Shown here in pieces: positions 6,963 to 12,533 of a DNA stretch of 15,679 nucleotides (its first letter is position 1; each line of letters starts with the position of its first letter). The stretch is from Hyphomicrobiales bacterium. GTDB taxonomy: Bacteria > Pseudomonadota > Alphaproteobacteria > Rhizobiales > Beijerinckiaceae. The notes beneath the pieces are model-generated. The model saw nothing but the letters and a program-made list of their open reading frames with translations, was not told where the DNA came from and ran no database searches. Position numbers and translations under genes: made by a program. The stretch lies in assembly GCA_015655535.1 (NCBI GenBank), contig JAATEW010000359.1, positions 1-15,679 on the forward strand, written 5' to 3'.

Positions 6963-8186
6963 ATGGATTCGACACGACGGGTCGTTATCACCGGCATGGG
7001 CGCGGTTTCCGCGGCCGGTGTCGGGGCAAAACTTCTATGGCAGGCCGCGCGGGACGGGCGGTCGTGTGTGGTGGAAGCCCGGTTTCCGCGGCCTCACAAG
7101 GGGCGGATTAAAATCGCGGCGCAGGTCAAGGATTTCGATCCGGCAATCCATCTCGATGCCAAGCTGATCCCGTTCCTGGATCCCGTCACGCAATATCTGC
7201 TCGTCGCGGCGGATGAAGCGGTCGCCCAATCGGGCATTCCGCGCGATGTTCTCGCGGGTCCGCGGACCGCCGCCATCATCGGAACCGGCATCGCCGGGAT
7301 GACGACGATCGAAGAAGGCCATTATCAGGTCCTCATCAATAATAGCCGGCCTGAGATTCTGACGATTCCGAAACTCATCCCGAGTTCCTGTCCGTCCAAT
7401 GTCAGCATGCGCTTTGGAACGACGGGGCCTTGTCTCGCCGTCGGCAGTGCTTGCTCCTCGGCCACCCAGGCGATCGGCCTCGGCGCTCAGATGATCCGCT
7501 TCGGCCTCGTCGACCGGGCGATCGTCGGCGGCACGGAAGATTGCATCACGGGCGGCACGATGCTGGCCTGGGAGGCGTTGCGTGTTCTCTCGCCGGATTT
7601 CTGCCGGCCCTTCTCGAAAAACCGCAACGGCATGGTCATTGGCGCCGGTGCCGGCGTTTTCATTCTGGAAACCGAGGAGCTCGCGCGCCAGCGCGGCGCA
7701 ACGCCGATCGTCGAACTGGCGGGCTATGGTACATCGAGCGACGCTAAGGACCACGTGCGTCCGGATGCCGCCGGTGCCGCGGCGGCGATGCGCTACGCTT
7801 TGCAGGACGCCAATATTCCCTCCGATGCGATCGACTACGTCAATGCGCATGGCACCGGAACCGTCATCAACGATTTGACCGAATCCGAAGCGATCGGAAT
7901 GATCTTCGGTAAGAAAGCGCCGGTGCTTCCCGTTTCGTCGACCAAGCCTATTCATGGCCATGGATTGGGCGCCGGAGGCGCGCTCGAACTCGTGGTTACG
8001 ATCGGCGCCGTCTTGGACAATGTGGCACCGCCGACGATCAATTGGGCTGTGCCGGATGAAAAATGTCCGATCGATGCGATCCCGAATGAGGCCCGTCCTC
8101 TGCCGATCCATTTTGCCATGTCGAATTCCTTCGCCTTTGGCGGCATCAACGCGGTCCTTATCGTGAAGAAGCTTGAGACAGCATGA
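6963..8186 (+). CDS. Beta-ketoacyl-ACP synthase (KAS II / FabF type)
   Basis: The 407-residue thiolase-fold enzyme has the full KAS II catalytic set: Cys164 in VGSACSSATQA, His296 in YVNAHGTGT, Lys328 in SSTKPIHGHG and His333 in the GHGLGAGG that replaces the usual GHLLGAAG. The C-terminal SNSFAFGGINAVLI loop is also present. It condenses malonyl-ACP with an acyl-ACP. The ATG abuts the ACP stop (TGAATG) and has only a weak ribosome site, so translation is probably coupled. The N-terminal half diverges from housekeeping FabF (for example PRPHKGRIKIAAQVKDFDP), fitting a specialised pathway. Its last codon and stop (GCA TGA) are the first six bases of a palindromic repeat. It likely extends the chain for the lipid made by this locus. 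Confidence 0.93.
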   Translation: MDSTRRVVITGMGAVSAAGVGAKLLWQAARDGRSCVVEARFPRPHKGRIKIAAQVKDFDPAIHLDAKLIPFLDPVTQYLLVAADEAVAQSGIPRDVLAGPRTAAIIGTGIAGMTTIEEGHYQVLINNSRPEILTIPKLIPSSCPSNVSMRFGTTGPCLAVGSACSSATQAIGLGAQMIRFGLVDRAIVGGTEDCITGGTMLAWEALRVLSPDFCRPFSKNRNGMVIGAGAGVFILETEELARQRGATPIVELAGYGTSSDAKDHVRPDAAGAAAAMRYALQDANIPSDAIDYVNAHGTGTVINDLTESEAIGMIFGKKAPVLPVSSTKPIHGHGLGAGGALELVVTIGAVLDNVAPPTINWAVPDEKCPIDAIPNEARPLPIHFAMSNSFAFGGINAVLIVKKLETA

Positions 8187-8223
8187 TCCCGAAAAGTTGA
8201 AGACTTTTCGGAGAAGATCATGC
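8181..8223 (+). repeat. Palindromic repeat copy supplying the ketoacyl synthase stop codon
   Basis: The 43-base unit has perfect outer arms GCATGATC and GATCATGC and a perfect inner palindrome CCGAAAAGT / ACTTTTCGG around TGAAG. The TGA of the upstream gene is bases 4-6 of the repeat. Confidence 0.88.
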
Positions 8224-8234
8224 GGTGAAAGAAA

Positions 8235-8277
8235 GCATGATCCCGAAAAGTTGAAGACTTTTCGGACGAGATCATGC
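8235..8277 (+). repeat. Second palindromic repeat copy
   Basis: This 43-base unit is nearly identical to the one at 8181 (two substitutions, near its end) and lies in direct tandem 11 bases downstream. Confidence 0.88.
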
Positions 8278-8287
8278 GTTTAAGGAA

Positions 8288-8334
8288 TGCCTGATTCCGA
8301 AAGCCGGCCCGACGTTTTGGGCAAGATTATGTGC
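8288..8334 (+). repeat. Decayed third palindromic repeat copy
   Basis: ATGCCTGATTCCGAAAG at one end and TTTTGGGCAAGATTATG at the other keep the order of the repeat above, with many substitutions and a changed centre. It looks like an old, diverged unit. Confidence 0.45.
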
Positions 8335-8402
8335 CGATACATAAGGGCGCCATAATCTGAGAAAGTCGCCGACTCCCCTGTAAAATAAGGTGACACAACA
8401 AT

Positions 8403-8430
8403 TTGAAGCGCGGCGGCAGTCCGATATAGT
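8403..8430 (+). promoter_or_regulatory. Sigma-70-type promoter for the dehydratase pair
   Basis: TTGAAG (8403-8408) and TATAGT (8425-8430) are separated by 16 bases. Transcription would start near 8437, giving a leader of about 23 bases with GAGGA (8449-8453) before the ATG at 8460. This is the clearest promoter in the window and suggests that the dehydratase genes can be transcribed apart from the ACP-synthase pair. Confidence 0.6.
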
Positions 8431-8459
8431 GCCGTGTTGCTTCAGACCGAGGACCGTCG

Positions 8460-8924
8460 ATGCAGGACGAGGCGAACAAGCATTCCTCCGAGCCGCTGGA
8501 GGTGGAAGGCCCGGGCGCTTTAAGGCTCGGCCCTTTTCGCGTCTCGACGGCCCTTGCCGATGTCGAAGCCTTTCGCCATGAGACCGGCTGGTCCGTCAAC
8601 GACGGCGCGGCGCGGGGCCGGGCGCAGCCTATTCCGGTACCGCATACATTCCCGATGCGCTGGCTGACCGCGCCGGAACTTTGGGCCGTCCTCGAAATAA
8701 AATTGAAGAGGGCCGGCGGCATCGCCGTTCATGAATCGCAAAGCTTCTCTTACGAGATTCCGCTCGATGCGGACCAGGATTATCTGATGACCGCCGACAT
8801 CGATCATCAGATGAATCCGGAACGCTTGATCGTGCGGGCTTCGGTGGTCACCGCGCGCGATGAGCCTTGTCTCCAGATGGAGACGATCTTGCGGATCGTC
8901 GGCGCTGCCGGGAGCGCGCCATGA
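8460..8924 (+). CDS. MaoC-like hot-dog-fold protein, probable structural half of a split hydroxyacyl dehydratase
   Basis: The 154-residue protein starts at ATG with GAGGA 6 bases upstream. It resembles the N-terminal, non-catalytic half of two-domain MaoC/FAS1-type dehydratases and HadA/HadC-like subunits. Supporting features are a substrate-pocket-like PIPVPHTFPMRW (residues 57-68), HESQSFSYEIPLDADQDYLM and a beta-rich end with LIVRASVVTARDEPCLQMET. It lacks the D-x-N-x-x-H hydratase signature, which is present in the next gene. The two genes overlap by 4 bases (ATGA), so the subunits are probably made together as an obligate heteromer. The complex would dehydrate a (3R)-hydroxyacyl-ACP. The family call is moderate because the sequence is diverged. 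Confidence 0.7.
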   Translation: MQDEANKHSSEPLEVEGPGALRLGPFRVSTALADVEAFRHETGWSVNDGAARGRAQPIPVPHTFPMRWLTAPELWAVLEIKLKRAGGIAVHESQSFSYEIPLDADQDYLMTADIDHQMNPERLIVRASVVTARDEPCLQMETILRIVGAAGSAP

Positions 8925-9367
8925 ACGCCAGTCGCGCGCAGGCGGCGGCGATCGATTGGCCGCGGGTTGGCGAGCAATTGCCCAAACGCTGCTGCGGTCC
9001 CCTGGATGGCGACGCGCTTGCCCGCTATGCGCGCGCTTCCGGCGACGACAATCCTTTGCATCTCGATCCGGCCATCGCGCGAATGGCGGGACTTGAAGAG
9101 CGCCCGATTCACGGCATGCTCATGATGAGCCATTTCGAGCCCTTGATCCTCGCATGGCGGCCGGATCTGGCGCTTGTCAATCTGTCCGGCAAATTCCTGC
9201 GGCCGGTCCTGGCCGGGCAGACTTTCGAAATTTCCGGGCGCGTGATACGGGTCAATGGAGGCGAAAGCCCCAGCGTCATTCTGCGCCTGATGGCGCATGG
9301 CCAGGGGCGCGACCTGGCGCTCGTCGCCGAGGCCAAGCTTTTGCCGCATCCTTGTCCGTCCACCTGA
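8921..9367 (+). CDS. MaoC-family (3R)-hydroxyacyl dehydratase/hydratase, catalytic subunit
   Basis: The 148-residue protein begins at the ATG overlapping the previous stop (ATGA), with GGGAG 6 bases upstream; a longer in-frame start at 8867 lies inside the upstream gene and is disfavoured. It carries the hydratase-2 motif in YARASGDDNPLHLDPAIARM (residues 35-54), with Asp42, Asn44 and His47 in catalytic positions, then AGLEERPIHGMLMMSH. The LSGKFLRPVLAGQTFEISG segment is also typical of MaoC domains. It should remove water from (3R)-hydroxyacyl-ACP or -CoA, or hydrate the enoyl form. With the preceding hot-dog partner it forms a split dehydratase, which fits the fatty-acyl elongation set encoded just upstream. 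Confidence 0.88.
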   Translation: MNASRAQAAAIDWPRVGEQLPKRCCGPLDGDALARYARASGDDNPLHLDPAIARMAGLEERPIHGMLMMSHFEPLILAWRPDLALVNLSGKFLRPVLAGQTFEISGRVIRVNGGESPSVILRLMAHGQGRDLALVAEAKLLPHPCPST

Positions 9368-9391
9368 TCATCGGCGCGCGTCAATGTGAAT

Positions 9392-9449
9392 GGGCTCGCG
9401 TCCCGGTGCGGTTATACTGGGGTATAGTTATAATCGCGGGGGCGAGCCC
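9392..9449 (+). promoter_or_regulatory. Nested inverted repeats around the glycosyltransferase promoter
   Basis: The outer arms are GGGCTCGC (9392-9399) and GCGAGCCC (9442-9449); the inner arms are TATAC (9413-9417) and GTATA (9422-9426). A perfect TATAAT box (9429-9434) sits inside, with TATACT and TATAGT also present. No good -35 box lies at the proper distance, so an activator or alternative sigma factor may be needed. This is inference from sequence only. Confidence 0.45.
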
Positions 9450-9454
9450 TCATT

Positions 9455-9482
9455 CGGATCATCGACCTTTCTCGATGATCCG
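9455..9482 (+). promoter_or_regulatory. Eleven-bp leader hairpin before the glycosyltransferase
   Basis: CGGATCATCGA and TCGATGATCCG pair perfectly around the 6-base loop CCTTTC. It lies between the TATAAT box and the coding region. It has no U-tract, so it is more likely a leader structure or operator than an intrinsic terminator, though it could also end the dehydratase transcript. Confidence 0.55.
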
Positions 9483-9518
9483 TGATATATCCCGGCAGAA
9501 GCCTGTGAGGCACAGAGC

Positions 9519-9551
9519 ATGAGACAAACCGGGGGGGATCGCGGCCGTTGA
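9519..9551 (+). CDS. Leader mini-ORF, or the true glycosyltransferase start, with a seven-G run
   Basis: The ATG at 9519 has GAGG 8 bases upstream and encodes MRQTGGDRGR before a TGA at 9549-9551. That TGA overlaps the TTG start of the glycosyltransferase (TTGA), an arrangement suited to translational coupling. A run of seven Gs (9531-9537) lies inside. Adding one G would join the ATG in frame to the glycosyltransferase with no stop in between. It could be a real leader peptide, a phase-variable start, or the result of a base-call error in the G run. Confidence 0.4.
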   Translation: MRQTGGDRGR

Positions 9552-10840
9552 TCGTAATTGAACTCATCCGATTGGTTTTCGAGATCAGTTTGACGATTTC
9601 GGTCCTCGGGCTTGTAATCGTCGCCGGTGCGTTTCTCGCGCTGATCGGCATCAATCTGATGGAAGTGATCAGCGGCAGCGGATGGCGGGACAAACCGCAC
9701 CCGAGCGGCTTGGCGGATGCGGATCTGCCGCATGTTCTCGTGCAGATTCCGGTCTTCAACGAACCCAATGTCGTTTCCGGCGCCTTGCGTTCGGCAGCGG
9801 CGCTCGATTGGCCGCAATCGAAACTGCATATTCAGCTTCTCGACGACAGTACGGATGAGACGCCGAAAGTCGCAGCGGCGCTCGCTCAGGACTTGCGCGA
9901 CAAAGGTTTCGACGTCCAACATCTCTTCCGCACCGATCGGACGGGTTTCAAGGCCGGCGCGCTCGCGGCGGGATTGAAAGTCAGCGATGCGCCCTTCATC
10001 GCCATGCTCGATGTCGATTTCCGCCCGCCGTCCGATTGGCTGCGCACCATCGTGCCGGCGATGCTCGCCGATCCGAAGGCGGGCTTTGCACAATCGCGCT
10101 GCGAATTTTCAAATTACAAAACCAATTGGCTGACGCGTGCGCAAGGCATGCTGCTCGATGCGCATTTTGCGATGGAGCAGGCGGCGCGCTTTCGCGGCGG
10201 CTGGCTGTTCCAGTTCAATGGAACGGGCGGCGTGTGGCGCCGCGCGGCCGTCGACGCGGCGGGCGGCTGGTCGGCGGATTCGCTTTGCGAGGATCTCGAT
10301 CTCACCGTTCGCGCCGGACTTGCCGGATGGCATGGGCTCTTTCTGATGGAGCCGCCGGTGCCGGGTCTCGTTCCCGAACGCGTGCGGCATTGGCGGGTTC
10401 AGCAAAGACGCTGGTCGAATGGTTTCGTGCAGGTCGCGCATAAGCTGATGAAGCCGGTCTGGTCGAGCACGACCTGGTCGTTCGGCCGCAAGCTTTCGGC
10501 GACCTTTCTGATCCTCGTACAGGCTTTCTATCCTTGCGTTGCGATCGCCACGGTCTCGCTTGTCGCATGCCTGCTGCTGCGCGGCGGCGACCCGAGAGTC
10601 TATCTGCCGATCATCGGTTTTCTGCTGGTTTTGATCCTCATCGTTGCCGTCGGCCTGACGCTGATGCCCTATATGATCCTGCGCCGCGGGACCTTGAAGG
10701 AATATGCCATCACCGCCGCGTCGCTGACGCCCCTGATGATCTATGTCAGCGTGTCGAATACGCCGAAAATCCTGCAGACCGCTTTCGGGCGCCGCGAGCA
10801 ATTCAAGCGCACGCCGAAATCCACGCCCTCTGGGACGTGA
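9548..10840 (+). CDS. Membrane GT2 glycosyltransferase (CSLA/ceramide-glucosyltransferase-like)
   Basis: The 430-residue frame opens at TTG 9548; no in-frame ATG occurs before residue 38, and a G-rich run lies upstream. It has an N-terminal membrane segment (residues 8-35) and a cytosolic GT-A domain with LLDDSTDE (Asp99-Asp100), DVDF (155-158), FNGTGGVWRR, CEDLDLTVR (Glu248-Asp249) and QQRRW (285-289). C-terminal membrane helices follow at about residues 312-335, 348-372 and 383-400. The pattern closely follows plant CSLA/CSLC-like and processive beta-glycosyltransferases. Such enzymes use nucleotide-sugars on the inner face of the cytoplasmic membrane. Its position between a lipid elongation set and sphingolipid genes suggests that it glycosylates the ceramide. 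A polysaccharide synthase role is the main alternative. Confidence 0.85.
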   Translation: MIVIELIRLVFEISLTISVLGLVIVAGAFLALIGINLMEVISGSGWRDKPHPSGLADADLPHVLVQIPVFNEPNVVSGALRSAAALDWPQSKLHIQLLDDSTDETPKVAAALAQDLRDKGFDVQHLFRTDRTGFKAGALAAGLKVSDAPFIAMLDVDFRPPSDWLRTIVPAMLADPKAGFAQSRCEFSNYKTNWLTRAQGMLLDAHFAMEQAARFRGGWLFQFNGTGGVWRRAAVDAAGGWSADSLCEDLDLTVRAGLAGWHGLFLMEPPVPGLVPERVRHWRVQQRRWSNGFVQVAHKLMKPVWSSTTWSFGRKLSATFLILVQAFYPCVAIATVSLVACLLLRGGDPRVYLPIIGFLLVLILIVAVGLTLMPYMILRRGTLKEYAITAASLTPLMIYVSVSNTPKILQTAFGRREQFKRTPKSTPSGT

Positions 10841-11042
10841 CGGCCTGCGCTCGATCGGGCGATGTAGAGCGAGGGACGTTTAGATGGAATCGTCTTGCGG
10901 CGTCATACCCAGACTTGGCCAGGGAGGTTCCCGGCCATACTGGCGTCGGCGGCAGACTGGCAGTGCCATTCAAAGGCCGTCATTCATCTCTTGGAGGCAA
11001 GAGTTGGCGAGCGGAGCGCTTGAGTCAAGGATCGCTTCGCGA

Positions 11043-11070
11043 CCGCCTTCGGCGGCGCATCGAAGATGCG
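11043..11070. terminator. Two adjacent short hairpins in the convergent spacer
   Basis: CCGCC-TTC-GGCGG is followed without a gap by CGCATC-GAA-GATGCG, then TCTTTG on the plus strand. The second left arm repeats at 11083-11088 (CGCATC), so GATGCG can also pair downstream. It may end the plus-strand transcript, though it lies about 200 bases past the stop. Confidence 0.35.
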
Positions 11071-11292
11071 TCTTTGAAAAAAGCGCATCCGCCTCGCCGA
11101 AAATGTCCGCCATCGGATGAATGGCGAAATCTGATTGATGTGGCTCGTCCCAAGGCAGGCGCAAACGACGCGGGTCAAAACACTCATTGTCGCAACGGCA
11201 TGATACGCTGCGAGGACTTAAACCGGACAGTCGCGGGGCTTGACCCAACTATCCCGGCACTAAGGAGTGTTGTACGTGGCTATGCGGATCAT

Positions 11293-11311
11293 CCCCGGAC
11301 TTGATCCGGGG
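11293..11311. repeat. CCCCGGA-CTTGA-TCCGGGG hairpin
   Basis: A perfect 7-bp stem with a 5-base loop lies 31 bases past the desaturase stop (minus strand). ATCCCCGGACTTGATCCGGG is a familiar alphaproteobacterial intergenic repeat core. It may act as a transcript-end structure for the desaturase operon. Confidence 0.55.
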
Positions 11312-11342
11312 AGTGCGCATTACGTGCCGGATGATTGACGCC

Positions 11343-12392
11343 TTACAGCAGCCTGCCTGTGGCGCTCGGGCGCGTTTCAGTCGCCAGCCTAGCGGCGCTG
11401 CGATCGACCCGCGTGAACAGCGTATAGCGGGGATCGACGATGAATTGCACGAAGAGGCCGAACCAGGATGGATGCGTCCGCAGCCCGTCGTAATATTCGG
11501 GCGCGAGCCTCTTCAAATCCGGCAGCCGACGCCATGGAACATCGGGAAAATCGTGATGTTCGTTGTGGTAGCCGATGTTGAGCGCGATGAGATTCAGCGG
11601 CCCGTAATAGTCATTGGTTTCCTGCTCGGGATCGAAGGTGAAATGCTCCTGCACCCAGCGTGCCGCGAGCGGATGCAGCCCGCCGACCGAGAACCAGAAG
11701 GACATGAAAAGATAAAACAGCGCGTTCGGGCCGAAGAGCGCCAGGATCGCAACGTCATAGGCGATGATGCAGGCACCGTTGATGAAGGTCCAGCGGCCCC
11801 ACATCGGAACGGTGCCCCTGAGCCGGTTCAAACGGAACAGTTGCAGCGCCGGAAAGAAGAAGAACCAGGCGGCTTTGCCGAAGGCGCTATTGCCGAAGAA
11901 ACGAGCCTCCCAGCGGCTCGGCAGATCGGCGTCGTAATCGTAATCGCCGAGATGCGAATGATGCTTCATGTGATAGCACCGAAAGCCCATCGCGGTCGGA
12001 ACCGCATTCGGCAGATCGGCGAGGATCGCGGCCCATTTGTTCGCGGTATTGCCGGCGAAGACGCAATTATGGGTCGCATCATGGATGACGACGAACATGG
12101 CGTGGTTGGCGAAGGCGCCGACGCAATAGGCGAGGATCAAGGCCAACCACCAATAGGAAAAGCCGAGATGGCCCAGAAAGCCCGCGATCGCTGTCTGGCC
12201 AAGAACGACGGCGAGCGTGATGACGGCCGTCAGCCTGTCGTGGCCGATGAGGCGCTCGACGTCTGGATGTGCCGCCAGGATCGCGCGGCGGCGCAAGGGA
12301 TGCGGACGTTGCGGCTTTGCGGTCAGAAAAGTCACGGCAGGTTTCGCGGCGGCCGCGGGGCTGAAGTCAACGCTGTGAATGTTTGATTGCAT
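11343..12392 (-). CDS. DEGS-like sphingolipid (dihydroceramide) delta-4 desaturase / C4-hydroxylase family membrane enzyme
   Basis: The ATG at 12392 gives 349 residues; an in-frame TTG at 12428 would add 12 and is less likely. The three histidine boxes of membrane di-iron desaturases are HDATH (104-108), HMKHH (141-145) and HNEHH (276-280), with an extra His in GGLHPLAARW. The sequence around them is specifically DEGS-like: PHPLRRRAILAAHPDVERL near the start, FRCYHMKHHSHLGDYDYDAD and LPSRWEARFF, then YYGPLNLIALNIGYHNEHHD and LKRLAPEYYDGL. These follow the order and spacing of eukaryotic dihydroceramide delta-4 desaturase as I recall it. Several hydrophobic helices place it in the cytoplasmic membrane. 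It would introduce the C4 double bond (or hydroxyl) into a ceramide or sphingoid base. It is the last gene of the minus-strand arm, 141 bp after the acyltransferase gene. Confidence 0.9.
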   Translation of the reverse strand: MQSNIHSVDFSPAAAAKPAVTFLTAKPQRPHPLRRRAILAAHPDVERLIGHDRLTAVITLAVVLGQTAIAGFLGHLGFSYWWLALILAYCVGAFANHAMFVVIHDATHNCVFAGNTANKWAAILADLPNAVPTAMGFRCYHMKHHSHLGDYDYDADLPSRWEARFFGNSAFGKAAWFFFFPALQLFRLNRLRGTVPMWGRWTFINGACIIAYDVAILALFGPNALFYLFMSFWFSVGGLHPLAARWVQEHFTFDPEQETNDYYGPLNLIALNIGYHNEHHDFPDVPWRRLPDLKRLAPEYYDGLRTHPSWFGLFVQFIVDPRYTLFTRVDRSAARLATETRPSATGRLL

Positions 12393-12442
12393 TCTTTCGC
12401 CGCCCCGTTTTCTGATCGAAAAACTCAATCATGCCGCGCGGA

Positions 12443-12466
12443 ACCCTCTCCACAGGGAGAAGGTTC
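12443..12466. repeat. AACCCTCTC / GAGAAGGTT hairpin between desaturase and acyltransferase genes
   Basis: Nine-base arms with one mismatch enclose CACAGG. The motif resembles the CCCTCTCC...GGAGAGGG intergenic repeat seen in many alphaproteobacteria. It lies in the desaturase leader on the minus strand. Confidence 0.4.
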
Positions 12467-12488
12467 GCACACCATCACTTCCATTGCC

Positions 12489-12521
12489 ATCATCGGCCGA
12501 GAAAAGTCCTCGGGTGATGAT
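12489..12521. repeat. REP-like hairpin just past the acyltransferase stop
   Basis: ATCATCGGCCGAG and CTCGGGTGATGAT pair at 11 of 13 positions around AAAAGTC, 12 bases past the minus-strand acyltransferase stop. It lies inside the presumed operon, so it may uncouple expression of the two genes rather than terminate fully. Confidence 0.5.
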
Positions 12522-12533
12522 CTCGATCAAAGC

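Larger units (their letters stand above)
10841..11342. other. Intergenic region between convergent glycosyltransferase and desaturase genes
   Basis: These 502 bases lie between two stop codons. They hold adjacent hairpins at 11043-11055 and 11056-11070, and a CCCCGGA / TCCGGGG hairpin at 11293-11311 of a type common in alphaproteobacterial intergenic repeats. At about 10899-10927, ACCCAGACTTGGCCAGGG looks like a worn relative of that repeat. Several short open frames occur, but none has a ribosome site or a recognisable product. Confidence 0.5.

Noticed and set aside
6693..9367. The plus-strand ACP-KAS-dehydratase set as an AcpXL/VLCFA or aryl polyene cluster
   Set aside because: The ACP does not resemble AcpXL, no LpxXL, alcohol dehydrogenase, thioesterase or MMPL exporter gene is present, and the facing genes point to sphingolipids. 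It stays a fallback if ceramides are absent.
10970..11248. A 92-codon minus-strand frame in the convergent spacer
   Set aside because: It covers the hairpin cluster and has no ribosome site or family signature; it is more likely part of a repeat-rich spacer.
11301..12386. A 361-codon plus-strand frame opposite the desaturase
   Set aside because: The minus strand carries the three histidine boxes and DEGS-like sequence; the plus frame is R/G/E-rich with no motif.
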